Assembly: GCF_000217955.3 (NCBI RefSeq)
Contig: NZ_AFOY02000005.1
Coordinates: 1-64,000 of the forward strand
Direction: 5' to 3'
From: Pseudomonas fluorescens HK44
GTDB lineage: Bacteria; Pseudomonadota; Gammaproteobacteria; Pseudomonadales; Pseudomonadaceae
DNA: 64,000 bases
Shown here: one piece after another, positions 18,565 through 27,408 of the stretch
Numbering within the stretch: position 1 is the stretch's first letter
How the letters are laid out: the number at the start of each line of letters is the position of its first letter
Position numbers and translations under genes: made by a program
Notes under the pieces: model-generated
Seen by the model: only the letters and a program-made list of their open reading frames with translations
Told to the model about the DNA's origin: nothing
The model's database searches: none

Positions 18565-19881
18565 ATGTTCAATAAACGCTTGAAGCAGGAGCTGTCGGCT
18601 CTTCGCGAGGAACTCTCCAGCCTTCAACAAGTGAAGGAAAGCCTGGAAAGCGAGATGCTCGTACTCACCCTGGACCCTGATGGGCGGGTGCAATCGATTA
18701 ACCAGAATTTCGTCCAGGAAATGCTCTACAAGAGCAATGACCTGATTGGCCGGCACATCGAAGAGATCGTTCCGGTCCACGTCAAGACCGATGAGTTTCA
18801 CCTGCGCTTCAAGAATGCCATGACCCGTGGCGAGCACTTTGCGGGCACCGTGCGCTTGCTCAGAGGCAATGGTGAGGAAGCGTGGTTGCGCTCTATTGCC
18901 CAGCCGATTCGTGGCTCGGATGGCCGGATCAAACAATTTTCGATTTACTCCAGTGACCTGACCCGCACCATCGAAGCGTCTCGTGAACACGAGAACCTGA
19001 TCGAGGCGTTGTTTCGTTCGACAGCCGTCATCGAGTTCGACCTCAATGGTAATGTGTTGACGGCCAACGAGCGGTTCTTGAACGGTATGGGTTACAGCCT
19101 GGCGCAGATCAAAGGCAAACATCACCGCACGTTTTGTGAGCCCGAGGAGTACAACAGCTCCGCGTATCAGGACTTCTGGCAACGTTTGAATGCCGGCGAG
19201 TTCGTGGCCGACCGCTTCAAGCGCATCGACAGCTATGGCCGAGTGGTCTGGCTCGAAGCGTCCTACAACCCGGTGCACGACGCCAACGAAAAGCTCTACA
19301 AAGTGGTCAAGTTCGCCAGCGTGATCACCGATCAGGTCAATCAGGAGCAAGCGGTTGCCGAAGCGGCGAACATCGCTTACAGCACCTCGTTGCAGACTGA
19401 CAGCTGTGCGCAACGCGGCACCGCTGTGGTCACTCAGGCGGTGGACGTGATGCGTGAACTGGCCAAGCATATGCAGCAGGCTGGCGAAGGCATTGAGGCG
19501 CTGAACGAACAGTCGCTGGTGATCGGCACCATCGTCAAAACCATCAGCGGCATTGCCGAACAGACCAACCTGCTGGCACTCAACGCCGCCATCGAAGCGG
19601 CCCGTGCCGGCGAGCAGGGTCGAGGTTTTGCGGTGGTGGCGGACGAAGTCCGGCAACTGGCTTCGCGTACCAGCAAAGCCACCGACGAAATTGTCGGTGT
19701 AGTGCGTCAGAACCAGGACATGGCGCGCGATGCCGTGGTGCTGATGACGGATGGCAAGCTCCAGGCCGAACAAGGTTTGGCGCTGGCCGCCGAGGCGGGC
19801 ACGGTGATCGTCGAGATCCAGGATGGTGCGCAGAAGGTGGTCAACGCGGTCGGGCAGTTCGCCAATCAGCTGTCGACGTAA
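18565..19881 (+). CDS. soluble PAS-domain chemoreceptor (BdlA/Aer-like)
   Basis: About 438 residues from the ATG at 18565 (MFNKRLKQ). A short coiled coil is followed by two PAS domains (about residues 30-140 and 150-270) and a methyl-accepting signalling domain with the invariant hairpin tip ([20 protein letters not shown] near residues 330-350). There is no membrane segment, so it is cytoplasmic, as is BdlA, the P. aeruginosa biofilm-dispersal receptor. The signalling domain is short, ending soon after the hairpin. The ligand (redox, haem or flavin) is not predictable. The open frame extends upstream to 18415, but that part looks noncoding. Confidence 0.85.
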   Translation: MFNKRLKQELSALREELSSLQQVKESLESEMLVLTLDPDGRVQSINQNFVQEMLYKSNDLIGRHIEEIVPVHVKTDEFHLRFKNAMTRGEHFAGTVRLLRGNGEEAWLRSIAQPIRGSDGRIKQFSIYSSDLTRTIEASREHENLIEALFRSTAVIEFDLNGNVLTANERFLNGMGYSLAQIKGKHHRTFCEPEEYNSSAYQDFWQRLNAGEFVADRFKRIDSYGRVVWLEASYNPVHDANEKLYKVVKFASVITDQVNQEQAVAEAANIAYSTSLQTDSCAQRGTAVVTQAVDVMRELAKHMQQAGEGIEALNEQSLVIGTIVKTISGIAEQTNLLALNAAIEAARAGEQGRGFAVVADEVRQLASRTSKATDEIVGVVRQNQDMARDAVVLMTDGKLQAEQGLALAAEAGTVIVEIQDGAQKVVNAVGQFANQLST

Positions 19882-19902
19882 GCGCGGCTCGATTGAGCCT
19901 CG

Positions 19903-20271
19903 TCAGACCCAAAGATCATTCAGCGCGGTACGCTCCCCACCTTCGCTCCCGGTATTGAGCACGCCCTTGGGTTCGATCAGCAGCAGTTTGACTTCCTTTT
20001 CGGCAAACGGCTTGTGCTCGACGCCCTTGGGCACCACGTACATTTCGCCTGGGGACACCAGCACCTGGCCATCGCGAAAATCGATGCGCAGTTGGCCTTC
20101 GAGGACGATAAACGTCTCGTCAGTGTCCTGATGATCGTGCCAGATGAAATCTCCCAGCAGCTTCACCACCTTGAACTGGTAGTCGTTCATTTCGGCGATG
20201 ACCCGCGGCGACCAATGCTCGTTGATCTGCGCCAGCTTGTTGGCAAAACTCAGGCTTTGATAGGGCTGCAT
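19903..20271 (-). CDS. cupin-domain protein
   Basis: A 122-residue single-domain cupin. Metal-ligand motifs are visible: HDHQDTDETFIVLEG (His, His, Glu) near residue 45 and a second block PKGVEHKP near residue 85. The ATG at 20271 has GGGAG 8 bases upstream. It is downstream of an AraC-type regulator on the same strand, 76 bases away, and probably co-transcribed. Its small-molecule substrate is unknown. Confidence 0.85.
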   Translation of the reverse strand: MQPYQSLSFANKLAQINEHWSPRVIAEMNDYQFKVVKLLGDFIWHDHQDTDETFIVLEGQLRIDFRDGQVLVSPGEMYVVPKGVEHKPFAEKEVKLLLIEPKGVLNTGSEGGERTALNDLWV

Positions 20272-20347
20272 GGCATGGCTCCCGTTGGTGATTGTGATCC
20301 CACGGTAGCCCGTGCAGCAGCGCACTTCTTGCACGATTGTGCGCGGC

Positions 20348-21157
20348 TCAGCGGCGGTGCATTTTCATCCAGCGGGCGGGTGACAGGCCGTAGGTTTTGC
20401 CAAACTGCCGGGTCATGTGGCTTTGATCGCTGAAGCCTGCGATCAGCGCGGCGTTGGTCAGCGACTCCCCCTGCATCAGCAACGAGCGCACCAGGTCCAG
20501 GCGGCGCATGGTCAGGTAACGATAGGGGCTGGTGCCGAACAACACGCGAAAATCGCGCGACAGACTCCAGCGATCACGCCCGCTGTGTTCGGCCAGTTGA
20601 TCCAGGGTCACCGTTTGGTCGAGGGCACTGTGCATGAACTCGCGAGCGCGTTCTGCCGCCGGGTAATCAAAGCTCTGGCGATGGGAGGTCATTCCCGATA
20701 CGGCGCTCATGGCCTGCGCCAGATCAAACAGCGCATCCTGCTGCTCCAACGGGTCGAGGGGGCGATCGATACGCTGCAACAGGACCTCGGTCGCCGCGAA
20801 CAAGCGTGGATCCATCGAAATGCCGGTCTTGATGAAGGGCAACGGCTGGCCGCCGAGCATTTGCTGGATCAGTGCGGGCTCGACGTAAAGCATCCGGTAT
20901 TTGAAGCCGTCCTCGGTACCGGCCTCGCCATCGTGGACTTCGTCGGGGTGCAACACCATGGTCCCGCCCGGCAGGCTATGCCGCCAGCCGCCGCGATACT
21001 GAAAGCTCTGCACGCCGGACAGTGTGCGGCCAATGGCATAGGTGTCGTGACGATGAAGGTCGTAACCATGGCCCGAAAAAAACGCCTCGATACGCTCCAG
21101 CCCGCCCGAGTCGGGGGCCCGCTGGAACCAGTCGGTGAGGATTTTCTGCTTGCCCAT
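20348..21157 (-). CDS. AraC-family transcriptional regulator
   Basis: About 269 residues. The N-terminal part is an AraC effector-binding cupin-like domain (HRHDTYAIG near residue 38, LHPDEVHDGE near residue 75). The C-terminal 100 residues hold the two helix-turn-helix motifs, ending in the typical GFSDQSHMTRQFGKTYGLSP segment. It probably regulates itself and the adjacent cupin gene. The ATG at 21157 is chosen; one 39 bases upstream is possible. Confidence 0.9.
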   Translation of the reverse strand: MGKQKILTDWFQRAPDSGGLERIEAFFSGHGYDLHRHDTYAIGRTLSGVQSFQYRGGWRHSLPGGTMVLHPDEVHDGEAGTEDGFKYRMLYVEPALIQQMLGGQPLPFIKTGISMDPRLFAATEVLLQRIDRPLDPLEQQDALFDLAQAMSAVSGMTSHRQSFDYPAAERAREFMHSALDQTVTLDQLAEHSGRDRWSLSRDFRVLFGTSPYRYLTMRRLDLVRSLLMQGESLTNAALIAGFSDQSHMTRQFGKTYGLSPARWMKMHRR

Positions 21158-21446
21158 GGGGAGTCTTTTGTGGCCGGGGTGTTCGGTGACGAACACGGTA
21201 GCTCAGGTGTGGGCTGGCTGTCAGCCGGATAACCGGTTGATTGATTCATTTGCGTTTTACTGGAGATCTGAGCCTTTAACCGGTTCTGCTTGCCATGTTA
21301 GGAAGTACTGCTTTTAGGGGGGGAGATTCGCTGATGACCGATTCAAGCAATACACAGGTCTATCTGTTTTCCTACGACGAGTCGATAGTCGTTGCTCTTG
21401 ATAAGGGCCTACCTCGCAGTAAGCCCTTTCTCGTTTTCAGTCCCGA

Positions 21447-23273
21447 TCAATCCCCCAGCGCTTCACCTTCACGCCGTGGATCGGCACCACCGGCCCAGGA
21501 CGCTTTGCCCTGCGCGTCGCGTACGCGAACGATGGCCTGGGTGCCGCTGGTCATGTCGATTTGATTGACCGTATGCCCTTTGTCCTTGAGGGCCTGAATC
21601 AGCGCGGGGCTGAACTGGCCTTGTTCCAGCTCGGTCGAGCCATTGCGGCTGCCGAAGTTGGGCAGGCTGATGGCGGCTTGCGGGTCGAGGTTCCAGTCGA
21701 GCAGGCCGACCACTGACTTGGCGACGTACTCGATGATTTGCGAGCCGCCGGGCGAACCGAGCGTCGCGACCAGTTCACCGCTCTGACGATCAAAGATCAG
21801 CGTCGGCGCCATGGATGAGCGCGGGCGCTTGCCGGGTTCGACACGGTTGGCCACGGGTTGGCCGTCTTCTTCGGGGATGAACGAGAAGTCGGTCATCTGA
21901 TTGTTGAGCATGAAACCCTGCACCATCAGGTGCGAGCCGAAGGCGGCTTCAACGGTGGTGGTCATCGACACGGTGCCACCCTGATCGTCGACGGCAACCA
22001 CTTGCGAGGTGGAGATTCTCAGTGGCGAGCGGTCAGGGGCGTAGGCCACCTGAATGCCCGGTGGTGTGCCAGGTTTGGCGCTGCCCATACTGCGTTCGCC
22101 GATTAACGTTGCACGGTTGGCCAGGTAGGCAGGGGAGACCAGGCCGGCGACCGGGACCGACACGAAGTCCGTGTCGGCAACGTACTGCGCGCGATCGGCG
22201 TACGCCAGGCGCTCGGCTTCGGCGATCAGGTGCACGGCTTCAGGCGAGGGTTCGAGACCTGCCGGCTTGTTGCTCTTGAGTGGCTTCAGTCGCGCCAGAG
22301 CGAAGCGACTGTCGTAGCTTTCGAGTGCCTGCAAGGTGCCGAGGATCTGCGCCACGGCGATCCCGCCCGACGATGGTGGCGGCATGCCGCACACTTGCCA
22401 GCGCTTGTAGTCGGTGCACAGCGGGGCACGCTCTTTGGCGCTGTAGCCGTTGAGGTCGTTCAGCGACAGGCTGCCAGGGTTGGAATTGTCTTGAACCTTG
22501 GCGACGATTTCCTGCGCAATCGGACCTTGATACAGCGCATTCGGGCCTTCTGCGGCAACGCGCTTGAGGACCTTGGCCAGTGCCGGGTTTTTCAGCAGCG
22601 TGCCAACGGCTTTCGGGCTGCCATCGGCATTCAGGAAGTACGCAGCCATATCGGGTGAACGCGGCAGGAAGGGATCGGAGGCGATCATCGTGTGCAGGCG
22701 CGGCGAGATTGCAAAGCCCTTGTCCGCCAGGGCAATGGCCGGCTCGAACAGCTTCGCCCACGGCAAGCGACCGTGCTTGCGATGGGCCAGCTCCAATGCA
22801 CGCAACACCCCCGGTGTGGCGACCGAACGACCACCCATCTGCGCCTCGGGGAAGGGCATGGGCTTACCGTCGGCTTGCAGGAAGAGCTTTTCAGTCGCGC
22901 CGGCGGGTGCGGTTTCGCGGCCGTCATAGGTGCGCACCGCCTTGCCATCCCAGAGCACGATCAACGCGCCGCCACCGATCCCCGAGGATTGCGGCTCAAC
23001 CAGTGTCAGCACCGCTTGCATGGCGATGGCGGCGTCGATTGCCGAACCGCCCTGACGCAGCATCTCCCGTCCTGCTGCGGCTGCCAGTGGGTTGGCTGCT
23101 GCCGCCATGTGTTTGGCAGCGTATCGGGTGTGCAGGTCGGTGCGATACCCCGAGGCAATTTCCGGGGCCACCGGCAAGGCGCTGACGGACGGCGAAGAGG
23201 GCGGGGCGTTGCAGGCAGCAAGGGTCAGCGCGGCGGCTAGCAGCGACAGGGCAGTCAGGCGGTAGCGGTTCAA
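21447..23273 (-). CDS. ggt: gamma-glutamyltransferase, lipoprotein
   Basis: About 608 residues. The start is probably TTG at 23273, giving a lipoprotein signal with lipobox LTLAAC. The proenzyme is self-cleaved before the nucleophile Thr, here in RISTSQVVAVDDQGG (Thr-Ser-Gln rather than the common Thr-Thr-His). Downstream are TTTVEAAFGS and the small-subunit GSPGGSQIIEYV (substrate-binding Gly-rich loop). It hydrolyses or transfers the glutamyl group of glutathione and similar compounds in the periplasm. No ATG fits the start well, so the exact start is uncertain. Confidence 0.9.
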   Translation of the reverse strand: MNRYRLTALSLLAAALTLAACNAPPSSPSVSALPVAPEIASGYRTDLHTRYAAKHMAAAANPLAAAAGREMLRQGGSAIDAAIAMQAVLTLVEPQSSGIGGGALIVLWDGKAVRTYDGRETAPAGATEKLFLQADGKPMPFPEAQMGGRSVATPGVLRALELAHRKHGRLPWAKLFEPAIALADKGFAISPRLHTMIASDPFLPRSPDMAAYFLNADGSPKAVGTLLKNPALAKVLKRVAAEGPNALYQGPIAQEIVAKVQDNSNPGSLSLNDLNGYSAKERAPLCTDYKRWQVCGMPPPSSGGIAVAQILGTLQALESYDSRFALARLKPLKSNKPAGLEPSPEAVHLIAEAERLAYADRAQYVADTDFVSVPVAGLVSPAYLANRATLIGERSMGSAKPGTPPGIQVAYAPDRSPLRISTSQVVAVDDQGGTVSMTTTVEAAFGSHLMVQGFMLNNQMTDFSFIPEEDGQPVANRVEPGKRPRSSMAPTLIFDRQSGELVATLGSPGGSQIIEYVAKSVVGLLDWNLDPQAAISLPNFGSRNGSTELEQGQFSPALIQALKDKGHTVNQIDMTSGTQAIVRVRDAQGKASWAGGADPRREGEALGD

Positions 23274-23481
23274 ATGGAAGCCTGGGAACACGTGGAGCAC
23301 TCCGTCCGTGGGATAAAGGATCAACGGACAGTATCTGCGCCTTGAGTCAACTGCAACGCTGGTCTTGTGCGTATTGATCGATGGATGGGCACCTTTTCCC
23401 TTCTTCGACGCAGGGTTTTTCTGTAGGGTCGGGGGCGCGAGATCTTCGCCAATAACAAGTCCATAACAACAAGAGGCCGAC

Positions 23482-24585
23482 ATGCAGACCGAGTTCCCAA
23501 CGCAGCCAAGTTACCGTTCGCAGCGCGAACAATTCCTGGCGGCTGCAACCGCAGCTGGTGCGACGTTGACCGAATACCCGCATCCGCTCAAGGGGCCGTT
23601 TGGCGAACCCCTGAGCACTGATGTGGCAGTGCTCGGCGACCCCGGTGCAAAGCGTTTGCTGGTGATGCTGAGCGGCACCCACGGGGTCGAGGGCTTCTAC
23701 GGTTCGGAGTGCCAGATCAACTGGCTGAACGAGTTCGGCAAACGCCCACTGCCCGCCGATGTTGCGGTGGTGGTGATCCACTTGATCAATCCCTGGGGTA
23801 CGGCGTGGCTGCGTCGCGTCAACGAAGACAACATCGACCTGAACCGCAATCACCTGAACTTTGATCAGCCGTTACCCGACAATCAGGCCTATGCAGCGCT
23901 GCACCCGATTTATGCCTTCTCCCGGTTGCAGGGCCCGGAGCGTGAGCGCGCCGATGCCTTGCTCGCCGCGCAGTTAAGCGAGCATGGCTGGCCGGCAGTG
24001 ATGTCGATTGTCGAGGGCGGGCAGCACAGCCATCCCGATGGTCTGTTTTACGGCGGGCTGGCGCCGAGCTGGTCGAACCGGACCTTGCATCAGATCATTG
24101 CGGTGCATCTCTCCCAGGCCGAGGTCGCGATGTGTTTCGACCTGCACTCCGGTGCGGGAGAGTACGGCCATCCGATGCTGCTGACCGTTACGCAAGCGGC
24201 TTACCCGGCACTGGAGCAGGCGCAGGCCATTTACGGTCCGTGGCTCTACACCATTCAAACCGGCGCGCAGACCCACAGCGAAACAGGGATTGCGGCAACG
24301 GCCACCGGCTACACCTCGCAGGCGCTGCTCGATGCGTTGCCACAGGTGCGCCTGATGCCGTTTGTCATCGAGTGCGGCACCTACCCGGGAGAGGCGGTGC
24401 ATGCTCATCTGCGTGACGATCACTGGCTGCACCTGCATGGCAATCCGGGCGATGTCGTGGGGCGCGCGATCAAGCTGAATCTGGTTGAGCAGTTCTATCC
24501 CGCCGACAGTGACTGGCAGGAAATGGTCTGGGTTCGCACCCGGCAGATATGGGAAAAGGCGCTGTCTGCCTTGCCCACGATATAG
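23482..24585 (+). CDS. DUF2817 / M14-like metallopeptidase
   Basis: A 367-residue protein of the DUF2817 family, related to M14 zinc carboxypeptidases and succinylglutamate desuccinylase-type enzymes. Features seen are SGTHGVEGFYGS near residue 70 (zinc His/Glu region), a following INPWGTAWLRRVNEDNIDLN block with the substrate-binding Asn/Arg, FDLHSGAGEYG near residue 220 (zinc His) and a C-terminal FVIECGTYPG with the catalytic Glu. It is divergent from ggt. The substrate is unknown; amide or peptide hydrolysis is expected. Confidence 0.85.
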   Translation: MQTEFPTQPSYRSQREQFLAAATAAGATLTEYPHPLKGPFGEPLSTDVAVLGDPGAKRLLVMLSGTHGVEGFYGSECQINWLNEFGKRPLPADVAVVVIHLINPWGTAWLRRVNEDNIDLNRNHLNFDQPLPDNQAYAALHPIYAFSRLQGPERERADALLAAQLSEHGWPAVMSIVEGGQHSHPDGLFYGGLAPSWSNRTLHQIIAVHLSQAEVAMCFDLHSGAGEYGHPMLLTVTQAAYPALEQAQAIYGPWLYTIQTGAQTHSETGIAATATGYTSQALLDALPQVRLMPFVIECGTYPGEAVHAHLRDDHWLHLHGNPGDVVGRAIKLNLVEQFYPADSDWQEMVWVRTRQIWEKALSALPTI

Positions 24586-24611
24586 GCGAACGCCCAGGCG
24601 CTTGATGAACG

Positions 24612-24641
24612 CGGCGGCTCACAGTGCGATGTGAGCCGTCG
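24612..24641. terminator. hairpin after the DUF2817 gene
   Basis: GGCTCACA and TGTGAGCC form a perfect 8-bp stem around a 6-base loop, partly extended outside. It lies 27 bases after the stop. No T run follows. Confidence 0.45.
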
Positions 24642-24668
24642 GTGGGCCGGGTACTTTTCTGCGGGCAT

Positions 24669-24702
24669 AAAAAAACGGCCTGCCTTTCGGTAAGCCGTTT
24701 TT
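24669..24702. terminator. terminator, probably the original tRNA-Met terminator
   Basis: AAAAACGGC pairs with GCCGTTTTT around a 14-base loop, with A and T runs on both sides. It is immediately left of the degenerate tRNA end. Before the island inserted, this would have ended the tRNA-Met transcript. Confidence 0.8.
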
Positions 24703-24703
24703 A

Positions 24704-24731
24704 GTACTTGGTGGTACACAGACATTTGAAC
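24704..24731. repeat. left attachment site of the island (degenerate tRNA-Met 3' end)
   Basis: GTACTTGGTGG is identical to bases 42677-42687 at the right end. The homology then continues imperfectly through the T-arm of the tRNA to 24731, with one deleted base and three substitutions. This is the expected place for the displaced tRNA 3' end after integration. Confidence 0.7.
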
Positions 24732-24783
24732 TGGTTGCTTAAGGCGCTGTATTTGCTAGATATTTGTTTTGTTGTTTGTGTAA

Positions 24784-24804
24784 GGGATACATGTGGGGAT
24801 ACAC
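24784..24804 (+). promoter_or_regulatory. putative integrase arm-type sites, left end
   Basis: Two GGGATACA words stand 12 bases apart (24784 and 24796), about 55-90 bases inside the left attachment site. The same word recurs at the right end (see 42519-42591). Arm-type integrase or excisionase sites are usual at both ends of tyrosine-integrase elements. Confidence 0.5.
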
Positions 24805-24901
24805 GGCGCTCTCTGCTAGGTGGATTTTGGCTGTTTTTCTTTTCTCCAGAAGGTGCCCGAAAGTGACCATTTGGTAAGCCGGGCCGCTCCGACGAACGGC
24901 A

Positions 24902-25177
24902 TCACACCAGCGGCTTTGGACTTCCGGGTTTTGGCCCTTTGCTCAGAAGCGGCGCGGGGCTCAGTCCTGACCGGAATCTATCTATTCGATTAATCGCTGA
25001 TGGCTTGCCCATCTCTACCCAGGCTTCGTAGCCCACCACATCAATCAACACTCGACCATCAGGAGCATGTCGCCAGACTTAATCCTTTACCCAAGTCCCG
25101 TCAGCGATCTTCGATCTCACTGCGGCTTCTGTATATCCCGACTCGCTGGAGAACTTTCTGACGGTCAAATAGCGCAT
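24902..25177 (-). pseudogene. phage excisionase-like gene with an in-frame stop
   Basis: Reading from the ATG at 25177 gives MRYLTVRKFSSESGYTEAAV at the start, then TAA at codon 33 (25079-25081), then in the same frame VWRHAPDGRVLIDVVGYEAW, ending at TGA 24902. This is the small Xis-type protein of tyrosine-integrase phages (winged helix GYTExAVRSKI, then APDGRVLID). Homologous proteins read through this point, so a single nonsense change (Gln or Glu codon to TAA) appears to have truncated a 91-residue protein to 32. It lies next to the left attachment site, where excisionase genes often sit. The family assignment is from recognition of the pattern. Sequencing error or suppression could restore it. 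Confidence 0.7.
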
Positions 25178-25216
25178 TTATTGCACCCCCGGATTTCAAT
25201 CGCACTACGTCCCGCT

Positions 25217-25414
25217 TCAATCAACTGGATTCAGATCGAACATCCATTTAGCGATTGCTGACTGACGCCAGGCCACCGAGTTGGGGCCTATTCTGATCTG
25301 TTTTGGGAATGTGCCTTCCCTGATCCGGCGATAAACCGTATTGCGGCCCAGGCCGGTGGTGTGAAGCACCTCGTCGAGGCGCAGGAAACGATCAATGCTT
25401 TTTGTCTCAGTCAT
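25217..25414 (-). CDS. AlpA-family regulator (first copy)
   Basis: A 65-residue MerR-like winged-helix protein of the AlpA family (LRLDEVLHTTGLGRNTVYRR, then FPKQIRIGPNSVAWRQSAIA). Such proteins regulate or assist excision of P4-like and CP4-57-like elements. It lies next to the broken excisionase gene and may supply a similar function. Confidence 0.9.
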   Translation of the reverse strand: MTETKSIDRFLRLDEVLHTTGLGRNTVYRRIREGTFPKQIRIGPNSVAWRQSAIAKWMFDLNPVD

Positions 25415-25458
25415 GTTTTGTCTCCTCGTCCATAAGCGATCCTGATTCTGACGCTGGC

Positions 25459-25677
25459 TTACGTCGCGCCTTGTGCCTTCAGTCGGGCCAACCCCTGATT
25501 GATATGTCCGGCGTTTTCGCCGATCACGTCCAAGGCACTCCGAACATTGTCGCCGGCCTCGGTATGTCCCTGGCTTTCGACTAACAAGGTCAGCTCCATT
25601 AAAGCGGCCTCCAAGGCGAGCTGGTTTTGATACATGCGTTCAAGGACATCAGGGAGAGAGTACTCAGGGGAAGGCAT
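25459..25677 (-). CDS. small hypothetical protein
   Basis: About 72 residues from the ATG at 25677 (MPSPEYSL). It is mainly helical (LERMYQNQLALEAALMELTL) and soluble. Proteins of this type are common next to integrase-linked regulators in Pseudomonas islands, but no domain is recognised. A longer start at 25734 would run into the first TCATTCATGGGG repeat and is less likely. Confidence 0.6.
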   Translation of the reverse strand: MPSPEYSLPDVLERMYQNQLALEAALMELTLLVESQGHTEAGDNVRSALDVIGENAGHINQGLARLKAQGAT

Positions 25678-25730
25678 CGCTTCGACTCCATTCGAGAAAA
25701 CGAAAGCGTAGCAGCGTTGCTCAATCGGGG

Positions 25731-25857
25731 TCATTCATGGGGTTATTTCACAAACCGCTCATTCGGCCTCTCTGAAGCGTGTTTGAGCCGCATTCATGGC
25801 ATGTTTTCGCAAATCAGAGGTTGCCAGATGTCATTCATGGGGTGGCGTTTTCGCAAC
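25731..25857 (+). repeat. cluster of three TCATTCATGGGG-type repeats
   Basis: Copies at 25731-25754, 25791-25813 and 25831-25857 share CATTCATGG, then 4-9 variable bases, then TTTCACAAA or TTTTCGCAA. The first copy is nearly the same as the one at 28961, including flanking bases. All copies in the island have the same orientation. No gene covers this region. Confidence 0.75.
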
Positions 25858-25959
25858 GGTGGCATTCCCCTTTTTATGCCCCCCCAAAAAACTCAATTAC
25901 TGCGCACTTGGTGCTTGGTGTCATCGTTGAGCATGGAGAGGTATTTGTGACGGACAACA

Positions 25960-25985
25960 AAAAGCCCGCATGCGGGCGGGCTTAA
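25960..25985. terminator. terminator-like hairpin
   Basis: AAGCCCGC pairs with GCGGGC/GGGCTT; A-rich bases precede and TTAAAAG follows. No clear gene is served by it. Confidence 0.55.
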
Positions 25986-26124
25986 AAGATTACGAGGGAG
26001 CAAGCGTAATCTGCGCCCGACTCTGTGAGCCACGTGTGAAAAGGATGTCGCAGAAACGAAAGCTACACGCTGGGCCAGCGCAATCTTTCGCAGCGCCGCC
26101 ATATCGGTTTTCACGCATTGAAAT

Positions 26125-26188
26125 GCGCGATGCCTGGGGGGGTGTGTATAGCCATTGTTTAAGCGATGCCGTGGGGGTTGTGTATAGC
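26125..26188 (+). repeat. direct repeat ending in TGTGTATAGCC
   Basis: GCGATGCC, a G run and TGTGTATAGCC occur at 26127-26153 and again at 26163-26188, almost identical. The function is unknown. The stretch 25,986-26,500 otherwise has no supportable gene. Confidence 0.6.
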
Positions 26189-26304
26189 CGGCGCAGGAAT
26201 CAATCCAGAATCGACATGGTTGACCCTCTCCGCAAAAATGAGGAGGCGGTACCAGCGCCACACTGTGGTATTCCCGCCACCCTGTTTCGGGGAGCGATCA
26301 GGTA

Positions 26305-26341
26305 TTGACGCGGCTCATTCATGGGGTTCGGTTTTCGCAAA
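26305..26341 (+). repeat. TCATTCATGGGG-type repeat with upstream TTGACGCGGC
   Basis: The copy at 26315 is preceded by AGGTATTGACGCGGC, which is almost the same as the sequence before the copy at 30423. Homology therefore covers about 35 bases in this pair. Confidence 0.7.
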
Positions 26342-26501
26342 AGCCCATCGATGTATAACCAATCCGGTTTCAGCAGAAACCCAGTGGGTTTTACTTACCT
26401 TTGCTTACCCGGGCTTTCGAGTATGTAACCTAGCCTCCCATTTTGGCGGGTCAGGTGTCGCGACACGCCAAGCGAGTTGTGAAGAGGTGTTGCAAGTAAA
26501 T

Positions 26502-26723
26502 TTATCTGACCTTCGAAAAGTCCGGCACCCATCGCGGCCTCTCTTCCTCCTCGACTACTGGTACAGGTCCTTGGCCATTTACTGCAAAGGCAGTTACGCA
26601 CGGCCAACCGTTCACTTTGATGGTATGCCTGACTCCATTTGTCTTTAGGTTCTGGATCTGCGCCTTTTTCGTTTTGGCGCCGGTCAGCTCGCAAACTTCT
26701 TCGTGCGTAAGAAACTCAATCAT
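26502..26723 (-). CDS. DUF4224 small phage protein
   Basis: A 73-residue protein of the DUF4224 type (FLTHEEVCELTGAKTKKAQI, then LKTNGVRHTIKVNGWP). In phages and islands it typically sits directly before an integrase gene. Here no integrase follows on the minus strand, only about 500 bases of degraded sequence, so it may be left over from a second integration module. Function is not established. Confidence 0.75.
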   Translation of the reverse strand: MIEFLTHEEVCELTGAKTKKAQIQNLKTNGVRHTIKVNGWPCVTAFAVNGQGPVPVVEEEERPRWVPDFSKVR

Positions 26724-26823
26724 TGCTTCTACCTGTTCCAGCCTGCTGCCAGGCGATGTGGGGAGAGGACTTTGGCTGGCCGCCTCATCGAAGCGGGTGG
26801 CTGCTGTCGAAAACGGTCGTGGA

Positions 26824-27255
26824 TTATTCCTCAGCGGGCGGCTGCTGGTGCCCTAGCTTTTTCCGCCGGCGATCTTTCTTGTCCGCCGACCTCCCTAGGA
26901 GCTCATCCACCAATTTGTAGAATTCCTCTGACGTGGGCGGTTTATAAGAGTTAGTGGTAGTAGCCCAACCCGCCATAACCGGACCGCGCTTTTTTCGCCT
27001 GGATTGTGGAGTGTCGAACGGAGTCGACGCTGACTCTGCCGTCGTTCTTTTATCGATCGAGTGCGCCGCGATGTACGCATCTGCCCACTGGTCGAGCTCC
27101 AGGCGGTCGAAGCCAATTCCTTGCTGGCCGATCGGGAACTCGCGCACGTATGGCCGTACGGTCCTGTTGAAGACATCCCGGCACATTCCAAGATAACCAG
27201 GAGCCTGATAAGCCCTAAGAATTCGAGGCTGAACGAGGTGTTTGTTCATGCGCAT
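26824..27255 (-). CDS. phage HTH-type hypothetical protein
   Basis: A 143-residue protein. Residues 8-55 (RILRAYQAPGYLGMCRDVFN, then VREFPIGQQGIGFDRLELDQW) look like an AlpA/excisionase-type winged helix; the rest is a basic, lysine-rich tail. It lies 100 bases upstream of the DUF4224 gene on the same strand. Such pairs accompany integrases in Pseudomonas prophages. The start may be at 27255 or 27249. Confidence 0.65.
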   Translation of the reverse strand: MRMNKHLVQPRILRAYQAPGYLGMCRDVFNRTVRPYVREFPIGQQGIGFDRLELDQWADAYIAAHSIDKRTTAESASTPFDTPQSRRKKRGPVMAGWATTTNSYKPPTSEEFYKLVDELLGRSADKKDRRRKKLGHQQPPAEE

Positions 27256-27408
27256 ACGCTTTATGGATGAGGCGCGACCTATCGAGCTGCGCAGCGAGCG
27301 CCCGGTTCGATTAAGTAAACGGAGGTCGCGCCAGATTCAAAGCCTAGCACTGCCTCGAAAGACGGGACGCCTAGCCGCCCAGCGGTTCGGTGAGCCCCAG
27401 CGGGCCGC

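Noticed and set aside
18436..19773. A 445-codon minus-strand frame
   Set aside because: It is antisense to the PAS chemoreceptor, whose signalling domain is unmistakable.
21295..21564. Small plus-strand frame after the AraC gene
   Set aside because: Its second half overlaps the end of ggt and the first half has no recognisable sequence. The region is better seen as a spacer with a weak AGGGC/GCCCT hairpin.
24704..24731. A second functional tRNA at the left end
   Set aside because: Only the 3' end of the tRNA is present and it carries mismatches; there is no anticodon arm.
25893..26648. Several short frames on both strands
   Set aside because: They cross repeats and hairpins, have no ribosome binding sites and resemble nothing.
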